Source of the DNA: Clostridia bacterium
GTDB taxonomy: Bacteria > Bacillota > Clostridia > Oscillospirales > Acutalibacteraceae
NCBI GenBank assembly: GCA_017503785.1
Contig: JAFVSK010000010.1
Span: 1 to 64,000 of the forward strand
Direction: 5' to 3'
Length of the DNA stretch: 64,000 bases
Of this stretch, positions 52,325 to 60,831 are shown piece by piece. Made by a program: the position numbers and the translations under genes. The notes under the pieces are model-generated. The model was not told the DNA's origin. It saw nothing but the letters and a program-made list of their open reading frames with translations, and ran no database searches. How positions within the stretch are numbered: position 1 is the stretch's first letter; each line of letters begins with the position of its first letter.

Positions 52325-53128
52325 ATGAACGAAGCCGTTACCTGTATCTACCGCGTAGGCGCACGCAGCACGTTGCCGCAAGGCTGGCAAGGGCAGAATT
52401 TAAGCCTGCCCGACAGTAAATTCTATTACATTGAAAAAGGCGAAATTGAAATGGAGATCTACGGCGAATCGTTTGTGGCAGGCCCCGGTGATCTGCTATT
52501 AATTCCCGCCCACGCCGTACATTCCTGCCGCCTTACCTCATCAAGGTATGCCGAGAAATCGTGGTGCCATTTTTCATTTAAAAACGGCATTAACGACTTT
52601 TTCGAAAACTACTCTCTTCCTCCTGTTTTACACGTAAAAGATCGAACCGCCGTTTCACGACTGTTTCGATTGCTGTTTCACTCCCACAGCTTACCATCGG
52701 CACAGAGCACACTTACCTCCACTACCGCTATTTGCGGTTTAGTACAATATTATTTTGATAACTCTACTGTAACCGTGCATCCCACCGTAAGCGACCGTAT
52801 AGGGCGCGTGGCAACCTATATTGAAGAACATTATACCGAACCGTTAACCTTGGAACATCTTGCCGCAATCGCCAATTATTCCCCTACTCATTTGAGCAAG
52901 CGGTTTAAAGAAGCTACAGGATTACCTCCCATTCGCTATCTCAATAACATTCGTATAGAACAGGCAAAGTATTTATTGCAATTTTCCGACGAGTCCATCG
53001 GAAAGATCATGGAAAAAATCGGTTTTACCGACACCTCGTATTTTTCCAAATTCTTTAAAAAGCTGTTAGGATATTCACCGCAAGCGTTTCGGGAATTATA
53101 TCGAACCGCACCCATGAAAAAACGGTAA
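52325..53128 (+). CDS. AraC-family regulator with cupin sensor domain (copy 1)
   Basis: 267 residues. N-terminal cupin (about 10-100; YYIEKGEIEMEIYGESFVAGPGDLLLIPAHAVHSC) and two AraC helix-turn-helix motifs at the C-terminus (LTLEHLAAIANYSPTHLSKRFKEATG and IGKIMEKIGFTDTSYFSKFFKKLLGYSP). Divergent from the phosphotriesterase/M24 pair and thus its likely regulator. About 60 percent similar by eye to the next gene, with the same length and motifs. RBS AAGGAGGGAG. Confidence 0.9.
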   Translation: MNEAVTCIYRVGARSTLPQGWQGQNLSLPDSKFYYIEKGEIEMEIYGESFVAGPGDLLLIPAHAVHSCRLTSSRYAEKSWCHFSFKNGINDFFENYSLPPVLHVKDRTAVSRLFRLLFHSHSLPSAQSTLTSTTAICGLVQYYFDNSTVTVHPTVSDRIGRVATYIEEHYTEPLTLEHLAAIANYSPTHLSKRFKEATGLPPIRYLNNIRIEQAKYLLQFSDESIGKIMEKIGFTDTSYFSKFFKKLLGYSPQAFRELYRTAPMKKR

Positions 53129-53151
53129 TTTTTTGCATTTTCGGCCAAAAT

Positions 53152-53184
53152 AGTATAAAATACTCATTTTCGCTTGTCGAAAAT
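53152..53184. promoter_or_regulatory. Two adjacent palindromes, candidate operator
   Basis: AGTAT AAA ATACT (53152-53164) and ATTTTCG CTTGT CGAAAAT (53166-53184) lie side by side, 30 bases before the AraC-2 promoter. No T run follows, so they are not terminators. Confidence 0.4.
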
Positions 53185-53215
53185 CATTCACTTTTAAGAC
53201 AAACCCGCTCTGCTC

Positions 53216-53243
53216 TTGACTTTTCAAAAAAAGATTATAAAAT
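53216..53243 (+). promoter_or_regulatory. Promoter of AraC-2
   Basis: TTGACT (53216-53221), 16 bases, TAAAAT (53238-53243). Confidence 0.6.
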
Positions 53244-53262
53244 CAAGTGTAGAGGTGGGATT

Positions 53263-54060
53263 ATGAAAAACACGATGTCCTGTACCTATCGTTTCGGTGC
53301 ACGCAGCGTTCTTCCTCCGGACTGGGAAGGCGATAATCTGAGCGTACCTGCCAGTAAGCTGTATTACGTGGAAAAGGGCGAACTCGTTGTCGAGATCTTC
53401 GGCGAAACCATTGTGGCCACGCCGGGCGATCTGCTGCTTATTCCGGCAAACACGCTGCACTCGTTTTATTTAACGGAGTCGCATTACGCCGAAAAATCCT
53501 GGTGTCACTTTGATCTCAAGCGCGGCACGGCCGATTTCTTTGAAAATTACACGGTGCCGCCCTGCCTGCACGTGGATGACCCCACATTGGTCGGTGAGTT
53601 GTTCCGTCGGCTGCTTACCTCCAACAAACTCCCGCCCGAGCAGCAAGAGCTGGTATCCACCTCGGCAATTTGCGGCTTGGTAGAGTACTATCTGCGCCAC
53701 ACCAGTGTTGTGGAACGCGAAATTGCCGACGACCGTATCCACGCAGTTATCACCTTTATTGAGCAACGCTATGCCGATCCGCTCACCTTGGAGCAGCTGG
53801 CCAAATTTGCCAACTACTCCCCCAATCATCTCGGCAAGCGGTTTAAAGATACCACGGGCTATCCGCCCATGCGTTACCTCAACAACGTGCGTATCGAACG
53901 TGCCAAGCTGCTGCTTCAAGGCACTACCGAGCCTATCAGTGTGATCATGGAACGAACCGGCTTTACCGACGCCGCGTATTTTTCAAAATCCTTCAAAAAA
54001 GTTATCGGCTATTCACCGCAAAAATTTCGCAAGCTGCACCGCAGCTCACACAGTAAATAA
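53263..54060 (+). CDS. AraC-family regulator with cupin sensor domain (copy 2)
   Basis: 265 residues, a paralogue of the preceding gene along its whole length: cupin (YYVEKGELVVEIFGETIVATPGDLLLIPANTLHSF), the shared block YAEKSWCHF, and the double helix-turn-helix (LTLEQLAKFANYSPNHLGKRFKDTTG; MERTGFTDAAYFSKSFKKVIGYSP). It has its own promoter and terminator. Codon use is richer in G and C than copy 1, so the duplication is not recent. Possibly senses a related ligand. Confidence 0.9.
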   Translation: MKNTMSCTYRFGARSVLPPDWEGDNLSVPASKLYYVEKGELVVEIFGETIVATPGDLLLIPANTLHSFYLTESHYAEKSWCHFDLKRGTADFFENYTVPPCLHVDDPTLVGELFRRLLTSNKLPPEQQELVSTSAICGLVEYYLRHTSVVEREIADDRIHAVITFIEQRYADPLTLEQLAKFANYSPNHLGKRFKDTTGYPPMRYLNNVRIERAKLLLQGTTEPISVIMERTGFTDAAYFSKSFKKVIGYSPQKFRKLHRSSHSK

Positions 54061-54074
54061 CTGTACTCTAAACC

Positions 54075-54114
54075 GCCTCGGGTTGTGCCATTCACACGAC
54101 CCGAGGCAGTTTTC
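54075..54114 (+). terminator. Terminator of AraC-2
   Basis: GCCTCGGGTTGTG CCATT CACACGACCCGAGGC followed by AGTTTTCTT. Confidence 0.75.
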
Positions 54115-54237
54115 TTCATAGTTGGTTTTGTGAAAAAAGAATCTACTATCAAACTTTTTTGGTATAATCACCAGAAAGGTTTATTAATCACCAAACGTGA
54201 AACATCACAGGTTCTACAACTTTTGTTCCGGCCCCCT

Positions 54238-54333
54238 ATCGTTGACAAGCATTAAAAGTTTTGCTAAACTAAAAATATAAGATGGATCGTTGACAAGCAT
54301 TAAAAGTTTTGCTAAACTAAAAATATAAGATGG
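54238..54333 (+). repeat. Perfect 48-bp tandem repeat, each copy holding a promoter
   Basis: Two identical 48-base units (54238-54285 and 54286-54333) lie head to tail. Each contains TTGACA, a 17-base spacer and TAAACT (54242-54270 and 54290-54318). Both would drive the broken gene and the lipoprotein that follow. The 120 bases before the repeat hold nothing clear apart from a TATAAT-like box near 54160. Confidence 0.85.
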
Positions 54334-54348
54334 AAGGAGATGGTTCCC

Positions 54349-54432
54349 ATGGTTTCACAATTGTTTATGGCTTACAAATCGATGTTATCCTGTGAAAGGG
54401 GAACCAAAAATGAAAAAGAAATAAAGTTGTAG
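54349..54432 (+). CDS. Possible 27-residue leader ORF
   Basis: ATG behind AAGGAGA (spacing 9) opens a short frame beginning MVSQLFMAYKSMLSCERG and ending at TAG, overlapping the start of the broken gene downstream. No similarity noted; may be a leader peptide or chance. Confidence 0.3.
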   Translation: MVSQLFMAYKSMLSCERGTKNEKEIKL

Positions 54433-54545
54433 CGGTTATGCTATCTTTTGTTCCCGTTGGAACCGGAACATATACCATTAAGGTTACAAAGGTTAGTGCG
54501 CCTTCAACGGAGCCTACAGTTACCTTTGCTTTAGCTTGGAGATAA
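54410..54545 (+). pseudogene. Remnant of a small secreted-protein gene (frameshifted)
   Basis: ATG (54410) behind AAAGGGG reads MKKK then stops. In the next frame the sequence continues as KVVAVMLSFVPVGTG, like a signal peptide core, and then TYTIKVTKVSAPSTEPTVTFALAWR to a TAA at 54543. A frameshift near 54422 and probably an internal deletion explain the short length. It looks like the two ends of a secreted protein fused together. Confidence 0.55.
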
Positions 54546-54561
54546 CAAGGAGGGTGGTAGT

Positions 54562-55293
54562 ATGAAACGCTTCTTTGTGTTGGCATTAACAATGCTGCTG
54601 TTAACAGGCTGTACAAATGAGATTCACGATGCAAAAAGCATTGATTTGGCAGAGAAAAACCTGCCATGGACGGAACCGATAACTGCACCCTTCGAAGTAA
54701 AAGTTCCGCCGAAATCGCTGCCGGCTATAGAGCTTTTGTTTACCACGGAGAACTATGAGTTTTACCGCTCGGATATGAATTCAATAGAGTTTGTGTACAC
54801 CAACGGACACAGCTTTACGAAAGCCGAGTTGCAAGAGTTAATCGATGCCAAAACCGTTACCCCCGAACAGGTTGCCGCATCGCTGCCGCTGTGGATTGTG
54901 CCAAAGCAGGTATCACCAACCGACACCGGAATGGAACGATTTGGTAAAATGCTGTCGTTTTACGGCGACAATACCGTGTCAGTGGTACAAAAAGAAAGCC
55001 GCGTACAGATTTACCCACCCTACGATTTCGTTGGGGAATTTTATGAAGATCCGATGCCAAAGCTTGGAGGTGACGAGCGCTCATTGGGATATTATGTAAA
55101 TGTCACACATTTACAACGATTGGCAACAGCAGCTGCTGTTACTATAACAATTCCCGACGATACACAAAACCTCTCTGTAGGCGACTCTCAATTTGTTTCC
55201 AAAGCTGCAATTGAAGCGTGTGGGATAGAGCTTACCGTTGTTAGGGATGAACAGTTGGATCAAGTAACAGAGTTGGTTATTACATTACCCTAG
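54562..55293 (+). CDS. Lipoprotein of unknown function
   Basis: 243 residues with a lipobox LLLTGC at residues 13-18, so the mature protein starts with lipidated Cys and is attached outside the membrane. The rest has no recognised domain; a C-terminal beta-rich part (VTITIPDDTQNLSVGDSQFVSKAAIEACGIELTVV) is visible. RBS AAGGAGGG. It is driven by the duplicated promoter upstream and more A+T-rich than its neighbours. Confidence 0.75.
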   Translation: MKRFFVLALTMLLLTGCTNEIHDAKSIDLAEKNLPWTEPITAPFEVKVPPKSLPAIELLFTTENYEFYRSDMNSIEFVYTNGHSFTKAELQELIDAKTVTPEQVAASLPLWIVPKQVSPTDTGMERFGKMLSFYGDNTVSVVQKESRVQIYPPYDFVGEFYEDPMPKLGGDERSLGYYVNVTHLQRLATAAAVTITIPDDTQNLSVGDSQFVSKAAIEACGIELTVVRDEQLDQVTELVITLP

Positions 55294-55362
55294 TCAAATG
55301 CACAAAATATGTATTACATAATAAAAGCGCCCTATAGTAATTGAAATTTAATTATCGAAAAA

Positions 55363-55400
55363 CAAAAAGCAGGTATGCTCACAGCATACCTGCTTTTTGT
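55363..55400. terminator. Bidirectional terminator
   Basis: AAAAAGCAGGTATGC TCAC AGCATACCTGCTTTTTG: 14-bp stem with A and T flanks, between the lipoprotein gene and the convergent phosphoesterase gene. Confidence 0.85.
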
Positions 55401-55406
55401 TTGCTT

Positions 55407-56519
55407 TTAATACGTAAGAGTAAAATGCGTGCGTTCGACAAGGTCGGTAGTGATATTGCTGCCCACGCGCACCAAGTGGATACGGCGCTTGCCACTGTCT
55501 ACCGCCATCACGGTAAGACAATCCTCTGCCTTGGTATCGCGCTCACGCGGGAGATCGCAACCGTAGTTTTGCCAATCGTCGTTCGCGCTTGCTGCAAATG
55601 TGATGATATTCTGATCGGGATACACCGCACTCTTAGCAATGATATCGCGATGCACGTGGCCAATGATATACGTCACAAACACGCCCTCACCGCGTGCCGT
55701 AAAATCGGCATTCACCGTCAGCGTGGGAAGATAAGAAAACGCCTCAATGGGAGCATACTCCTTGACAAGCTTCTCGCCCTTTGTCCATGCATTGATGACA
55801 TCCGGCACCAGTTCGCTTTCGCCATACAAGACCATCTCTTTGTCCAAACCGCCGCGCTCCTGTGTCCAGTTGCCCTCAAGCTTCACGCCTTTATCCGGAT
55901 AGCCATGCCGCGCCACAACCACCTGATAATCCTGTGGTACAGCCGCCAGCGTATCCACCAGCCAATCCACCTGCTCCTGATTTAAGCACTCGGCACCGCG
56001 GTGGATCACAAAATTGCCGTTTTCATCCCGATCCTCGGGAGCCATATAGTTATCCATCACGATGAGGGTGATCTTATACTCATCGAAATTCACGGAATAG
56101 TAGGTCTTATCAATATTCGGCAGACCGATTTTTCCGCGCGTGGTGCGAATAAACTTCTCCAGCACCTCGGCCTTGGTGCCGCACAACTCTTTTTTAGTAT
56201 TATTGCCATTATCGTGGTTGCCGATGGTGGTAAAGAACGGCTTCTTCGAGGAATTGACCGCCAGATAGTACCACGAAGCATCATTTTCGGTATAGTTAGC
56301 ACCCTGGATATCCCCCAGGCAGATACCACAATCCAAGGCATCCATCGCGTTCAGATAGTCGACGGCACTTTGCATTTGCTTGGCACAGCGGTGAATGTCG
56401 GTAGAAATCAGCATAGCAAACCGCTTGGGCTTTTTCTCGCCGTGGCCATAGACTCCCACCCCTGCTGCTGCGTTGACAATGTGTTCAACATCACGGTTTC
56501 TTTCCACAATCGCGCTCAT
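55407..56519 (-). CDS. Calcineurin-like metallophosphoesterase (copy 2)
   Basis: 370 residues without signal peptide. Motifs: LISTDIHRC, CLGDIQG, IGNHDNGN, VVARHGYP and YIIGHVHRD, the full dimetal set. The opening VERNRDVEHIVNAAAGVG is shared with the upstream copy and is unusual for the family. Tandem with its paralogue 18 bases upstream, translated in the same operon. Substrate unknown; homologues include Icc-type phosphodiesterases and phosphatases acting on nucleotides or glycerophosphodiesters. Confidence 0.85.
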   Translation of the reverse strand: MSAIVERNRDVEHIVNAAAGVGVYGHGEKKPKRFAMLISTDIHRCAKQMQSAVDYLNAMDALDCGICLGDIQGANYTENDASWYYLAVNSSKKPFFTTIGNHDNGNNTKKELCGTKAEVLEKFIRTTRGKIGLPNIDKTYYSVNFDEYKITLIVMDNYMAPEDRDENGNFVIHRGAECLNQEQVDWLVDTLAAVPQDYQVVVARHGYPDKGVKLEGNWTQERGGLDKEMVLYGESELVPDVINAWTKGEKLVKEYAPIEAFSYLPTLTVNADFTARGEGVFVTYIIGHVHRDIIAKSAVYPDQNIITFAASANDDWQNYGCDLPRERDTKAEDCLTVMAVDSGKRRIHLVRVGSNITTDLVERTHFTLTY

Positions 56520-56537
56520 TGTAATTCCTCCTCGTTA

Positions 56538-57653
56538 TTAATACGTAAATGACGTATAGGTTCGATCGACCATGGTGTTCGTTATATTCGCACCGATGCG
56601 CACCATGTTAACGCGCCGATGCTTAGTATCTACTGCCAACACCGTTAAGCAATCCTCGGCCTTGGTACCCTCCAACCGCGAAAGATCGCTATCGGCATTC
56701 GACCACGTATCACTTCCCGAGCACGGGAACGTGAGAATGGTTTGATCGGTATACGGCGAGGCGGTACCGCGATGATCGCGGTGCACGTGACCAATAAGAT
56801 ACGTAACAAACACGCCCGTACCGCGCGCCGTGAAATCGGCATCCACCGTAAGAGTGGGCAGCCCTTCATATTTGGGCAACGGCTCATACGCCTTTTTCAG
56901 CGTTGTGCCGTTTATCCACGCGTTCACGATATCCGGAACGACGTTGCACTTACCATAGGCGGATTCGTGCACGTAAATACCGAAGGTTTCCTGTGTCCAC
57001 GCACAAGGAGTTTCGATTGGCTCATCAGGATAATCGTGCCGCGCAATTATCACGTGACGACCCTGCGGCACGACTTTCAGGGTTTCCACCAACCAATCCA
57101 GTTCCTCCTGGTCCATGCACGACAATCCGCGATTGTACCGAAAATCACCGTTTTCGTCCCGCACGTCAGGGGTCATATAATTGTTAAGTACGATCAATAC
57201 CACGTTATATTCTTCAAAATCAACGGCATAATACGTTTTATCCAGTTCGGGCAAGCCCATGTGTTCACGTAACGGCAACAGATACTTTTCAAAAAGCTGT
57301 TCTGTTGTTCCCGCTTTCTCAGCATCGGTGCGGTTGCCTGTGTCGTGATTTCCGATAACGGTGAAAATACGTTTTTTTGAGTGCAGCACGTCGTTGATAT
57401 ACCACTGTGCATCATTTTCGGCAAAATGGTCGCCCATGTGATCGCCTAACGAAATACCCACGTCGATGCCGTCCTTATAGTTCAAGTACGCCACCATGTT
57501 GGTCATTTGCTGATAGCTGCGATGCACATCCGACATTACCAACATGCCGAAATGCTTTTCGTGCTGCTGTCCGCACTTGTAATGCCCCAAGTTCAGCGCC
57601 GCATTCACAATGTGTTCTACGTCGCGATTGCGTGCAATGATGGTTTCTTTCAT
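56538..57653 (-). CDS. Calcineurin-like metallophosphoesterase (copy 1)
   Basis: 371 residues. Motifs: LVMSDVHRSY, SLGDHMGDH, IGNHDTGN, IIARHDYP and YLIGHVHRDH. About half the residues match the downstream copy across the full length. First gene of the pair, under its own promoter. No signal peptide, so cytosolic. Shared C-terminal block (ADFTARGTGVFVTYLIGHVHRD) suggests a common substrate type. Confidence 0.85.
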   Translation of the reverse strand: MKETIIARNRDVEHIVNAALNLGHYKCGQQHEKHFGMLVMSDVHRSYQQMTNMVAYLNYKDGIDVGISLGDHMGDHFAENDAQWYINDVLHSKKRIFTVIGNHDTGNRTDAEKAGTTEQLFEKYLLPLREHMGLPELDKTYYAVDFEEYNVVLIVLNNYMTPDVRDENGDFRYNRGLSCMDQEELDWLVETLKVVPQGRHVIIARHDYPDEPIETPCAWTQETFGIYVHESAYGKCNVVPDIVNAWINGTTLKKAYEPLPKYEGLPTLTVDADFTARGTGVFVTYLIGHVHRDHRGTASPYTDQTILTFPCSGSDTWSNADSDLSRLEGTKAEDCLTVLAVDTKHRRVNMVRIGANITNTMVDRTYTSFTY

Positions 57654-57679
57654 GCCGCTCGCCTCCTCGTGCTGACCTT

Positions 57680-57708
57680 ATTGTATCGCTTTGCACAGCG
57701 TTTTGCAA
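57680..57708 (-). promoter_or_regulatory. Promoter of the metallophosphoesterase pair
   Basis: TTGCAA (57703-57708), 17 bases, TACAAT (57680-57685) on the minus strand, upstream of GAGGAGG. Confidence 0.65.
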
Positions 57709-57742
57709 CAGCGAAAAATCACTTTTCAAAAACCGAAAACGT

Positions 57743-58621
57743 TTACGAGGCCGCTTCGTCCTTACCCAGTAAAAACACCGCCAACAGGATCAACATAATG
57801 CCGACTACCGAAAACGCATCCAGCGCTTGGTTCAGCAAAAATACACCAAACAGCGTGGCCGCCAACGGCTCAACAATTGCCAGCGAAGCCGCCGTACCGG
57901 CAGGCAAGGTCTTCATGGAAAGCGTATACAAAATATACGGCAAAAAGCACGTCATCACACCAAACAGTACCATCAGCGGCAGCATCATTGCCGGCTTTGT
58001 GCTCAGCACCCCTGCCATGGACGGCACGTCGCAAAGGCACAGTGCCACCAAGGTCATGGCCAAAAAGCCGTATAGCGTGGCCGAAACCGGACTGCTGCCG
58101 CGCTGCATGGCGACCTTGGTGAGCAGATTATACGCCGCATAGGAGATTCCCGACAGTATGCCGAGAGCAATACCGATAAGATCGAATTTGAGGCCCCCCA
58201 CTACTCCCGACACCAAGCAACAACCAATCAGCATACAAATCAGTGATATCAGCTTGAGAGGGGTCAGTTTTTCTTTTAAAAAGAGTACGGAAAACAGCAT
58301 TACGTACACGGGAGCGGTGTACATGAGCACCACGGCGGTTGCTACCGAGGTCATTTGCATGGAAGCATAATAAAACGTAGCGGTGCCGAAGATTCCCACG
58401 CCGATGCCGGCAAACAACAACAGCTCCGTCCATTTCACACGAAGCAGCTTACGGTCGCGAAGCAGCACGTACACCAGCATACACAAAAACGATACCATGC
58501 CGCGCAATGCCGTCATTTGCAGCGAGGTGATTCCATAGGGAGATAAAAAGTTCACGAACAGGCCCGAGGTGCCCCACAGCACGCCCGCGGCAATAATCAA
58601 AAGAAACGCTTTGGTTTTCAT
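57743..58621 (-). CDS. EamA/DMT-family transporter
   Basis: 292 residues with ten membrane segments in two EamA repeats (GVLWGTSGLFVNFLSPYGITSLQMTALRG and LIGIALGILSGISYAAYNLLTKVA). The family exports amino acids, sugars or other metabolites. Start set at ATG 58621 where the first membrane segment begins; the ribosome site is weak, and it lies 19 bases after the phosphodiesterase gene. Substrate not predictable. Confidence 0.85.
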   Translation of the reverse strand: MKTKAFLLIIAAGVLWGTSGLFVNFLSPYGITSLQMTALRGMVSFLCMLVYVLLRDRKLLRVKWTELLLFAGIGVGIFGTATFYYASMQMTSVATAVVLMYTAPVYVMLFSVLFLKEKLTPLKLISLICMLIGCCLVSGVVGGLKFDLIGIALGILSGISYAAYNLLTKVAMQRGSSPVSATLYGFLAMTLVALCLCDVPSMAGVLSTKPAMMLPLMVLFGVMTCFLPYILYTLSMKTLPAGTAASLAIVEPLAATLFGVFLLNQALDAFSVVGIMLILLAVFLLGKDEAAS

Positions 58622-58640
58622 TCCGTCACCGTCCACAGTC

Positions 58641-59414
58641 TTAGCACAGAGCTCGTCCTTCCCACTCGCGTTCAGGCTCCACGCCCATAATCGCCGCAAC
58701 GGTGGGGGTAATATCTAAAATCGAAACATTCTCCAGTTCACGCCCTGCCTCGAATTGCGGGCCGCGGAAAAACATAGGAATGGTCATATCCTCCGGAAGA
58801 TCGGTACCGTGCATACGTTCGTGCCCACCGTGGTCGGCGGTGATGATCACGGTATACTCGTCGCCAAATTCTTCGATCACGCGTCGGGCGTTGTCGATCG
58901 CCAGCGAGATGCGGTGCAGATATTCCTCGCTCATCCAGCCGGCATCGTGGCCGCCCTTTTCATCGGTTTCGACCTGATATAAAAACACAAAATCCGGCTT
59001 GCGCTCGCGAATGGTTTTTACGGCTTCATCCGTCAACAGCGTATCCACCGATTCATCCATGTAGGCATTAATATGCGTGGCGAACTTGCACGTTGTCGGC
59101 GGAGCTACGTCGCGAATCGGCTCCCAGCCATAGAAAAACGCGTTCACGCTGCCGTAGCTGCGCAATTTTTCAAACAAGCCCATCACCTGATGCACCTGCG
59201 GTACAAAGGTGTTGGACACAACGCCGTGCCGCATCGGCGGCAGACTGTAGAACAACGACATGTGGCACGGCAACGTGATGGACGGAAACACCGTTTGCGC
59301 CGCAAACGTGTAGGCCGCCTCTTTTTTTAAGGTTTCCACATACGGATTGCCGCATTGCTGCAAGCCGTCAGGCCGCATACCGTCAATCGAGATCAAAATG
59401 ACTTTATTTTGCAT
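58641..59414 (-). CDS. Alkaline-phosphatase-superfamily phosphodiesterase (nucleotide pyrophosphatase-like)
   Basis: 257 residues. Motifs of type I phosphodiesterases: ISIDGMRPDGL, the nucleophile Thr in VFPSITLPCHMSLF, DEKGGHDAGW and TADHGGHERMHG. Two metal sites are complete. No signal peptide. Co-oriented with rlmD upstream (13 bases) and the transporter downstream. Acts on a phosphodiester or phosphonate; substrate open. Start at 59414 with AAAGGAG. Confidence 0.85.
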   Translation of the reverse strand: MQNKVILISIDGMRPDGLQQCGNPYVETLKKEAAYTFAAQTVFPSITLPCHMSLFYSLPPMRHGVVSNTFVPQVHQVMGLFEKLRSYGSVNAFFYGWEPIRDVAPPTTCKFATHINAYMDESVDTLLTDEAVKTIRERKPDFVFLYQVETDEKGGHDAGWMSEEYLHRISLAIDNARRVIEEFGDEYTVIITADHGGHERMHGTDLPEDMTIPMFFRGPQFEAGRELENVSILDITPTVAAIMGVEPEREWEGRALC

Positions 59415-59427
59415 ACTTACCACTCCT

Positions 59428-60801
59428 TTACGTTCGCGTCAGTTTTGCTACCGTTTCTACGTGCGCCGTGCGGGGGAACATATCCACCGGAGTAACCTTT
59501 TGGGTAACGTAGCCCAACGCTTCAAACTGCTTCAGGTCACGCGCCAAGGTAGCAGGATCACACGATACGTACACCACACGTTCAGGCGCCATTTGCACCA
59601 CCGTGTCGATAAGCGCCGTATCGCACCCCTTGCGCGGCGGATCCAACACCACCACGTCGGGCTTCCAGCCCTCGCCTGCCAATTGCTTGGCAGCTTTGGC
59701 GGCATCGGCCGCCATGAACCGCGCGTTGGTAATGCCGTTTTCTGCAGCGTTGCGAACGGCATCCTCCACGGCGGCAGGAACCACCTCCACACCCACCAGC
59801 TCGCGAGCGCGGTGCGCCATCGACAGACCGATGGTGCCGGTGCCGCAATACAGATCCAGCAACGCTTCCTCTCCGGTAAGCGCTGCCGCTTCGGCTGCAA
59901 GGCCGTACAGTCGCTCGGCCTGCGCACGGTTTACTTGATAGAATGACAGGGGCGACAAACGGAAGGTCAAACCGCACAAGGTATCCACGATAAACGGTTT
60001 ACCGTACAGCGAATAGCACGTATCCCCCAGCACCACGTTGGTATCCTCGGCATTGAGGTTCACCATCACCGAGGCCAATCCCGGCACGGTGTCTTTCAAG
60101 GCGGCCACTAACGTATCGGCATGGGGCAGCTTGCCGTGTGTGCACACGAGGCACACCATCCGCTCACCGCTTTGCTCGCCTTCACGGATATATACGTGCC
60201 GCAAAAGGCCTTTACCTGTCGTTTCGTCATAAATCGGCACGCGATTTTCCTTGGCCCATTTCACCACCGTGGTGAGTGCCGCCTCAAACACAGCGGGCTG
60301 CAACAGACAATCGCGCTGTTCAATTACGCGGTGACTGCGCGCCGCGTACAAGCCGGCAATGGGCCGATGCTCACCCGGTACCACCGGATATTGCGCCTTG
60401 TTGCGATAGCGGTTCGGCTCATCGCACGGAACAATGGGCTGCGGCACCACCGACAAGCCGCCGATGCGCTGCAACGCATCGGCCACGCGCTGCCATTTGC
60501 AGCGCAGCTCGGCCTCGTAGGTGATATGCCGATACACACAGCCGCCGCATTTTCCAAACGCCGGACAATCCTGCTCGGGCAACCGATCGGGCGACGGCTT
60601 GATGATGGTTTCCTTTTTGCCGTAGGCCAAGTTCTTTTGCACCTTGACGATACGGCAGGAGATCTCATCCCCCACCGCCGTAAACGGAACGAACACCGCC
60701 ATGCCGCGATCCTCGCCGGGCGGCGTGTAACGCCCGATACCGCTTCCCTCCGCGCTCATGGCGGTAATGGTCAGCGGAATTACTTGATTCTTCGTCAGCA
60801 T
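59428..60801 (-). CDS. rlmD: 23S rRNA (uracil-C5)-methyltransferase, RlmD/RlmCD family
   Basis: 457 residues. TRAM domain (IPLTITAMSAEGSGIGRY...), an iron-sulfur Cys cluster (CPAFGKCGGC plus a later Cys in QRDCLLQP), SAM domain with LLDLYCGTGTIGLSMA, VLDPPRKGCD, the catalytic Cys in VYVSCDPATLARDL and the base Glu in AHVETVAKL. Methylates U747 and/or U1939 of 23S rRNA. ATG at 60801 is preferred to GTG at 60813. 30 bases downstream of polC. Confidence 0.92.
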   Translation of the reverse strand: MLTKNQVIPLTITAMSAEGSGIGRYTPPGEDRGMAVFVPFTAVGDEISCRIVKVQKNLAYGKKETIIKPSPDRLPEQDCPAFGKCGGCVYRHITYEAELRCKWQRVADALQRIGGLSVVPQPIVPCDEPNRYRNKAQYPVVPGEHRPIAGLYAARSHRVIEQRDCLLQPAVFEAALTTVVKWAKENRVPIYDETTGKGLLRHVYIREGEQSGERMVCLVCTHGKLPHADTLVAALKDTVPGLASVMVNLNAEDTNVVLGDTCYSLYGKPFIVDTLCGLTFRLSPLSFYQVNRAQAERLYGLAAEAAALTGEEALLDLYCGTGTIGLSMAHRARELVGVEVVPAAVEDAVRNAAENGITNARFMAADAAKAAKQLAGEGWKPDVVVLDPPRKGCDTALIDTVVQMAPERVVYVSCDPATLARDLKQFEALGYVTQKVTPVDMFPRTAHVETVAKLTRT

Positions 60802-60831
60802 AACGGTGTTCACCTCTGCATTACTGGTTCA

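Noticed and set aside
54349-54432. 27-codon ORF as a toxin or secreted peptide
   Set aside because: It has a ribosome site but no hydrophobic core or known similarity; kept only as a low-confidence leader ORF.
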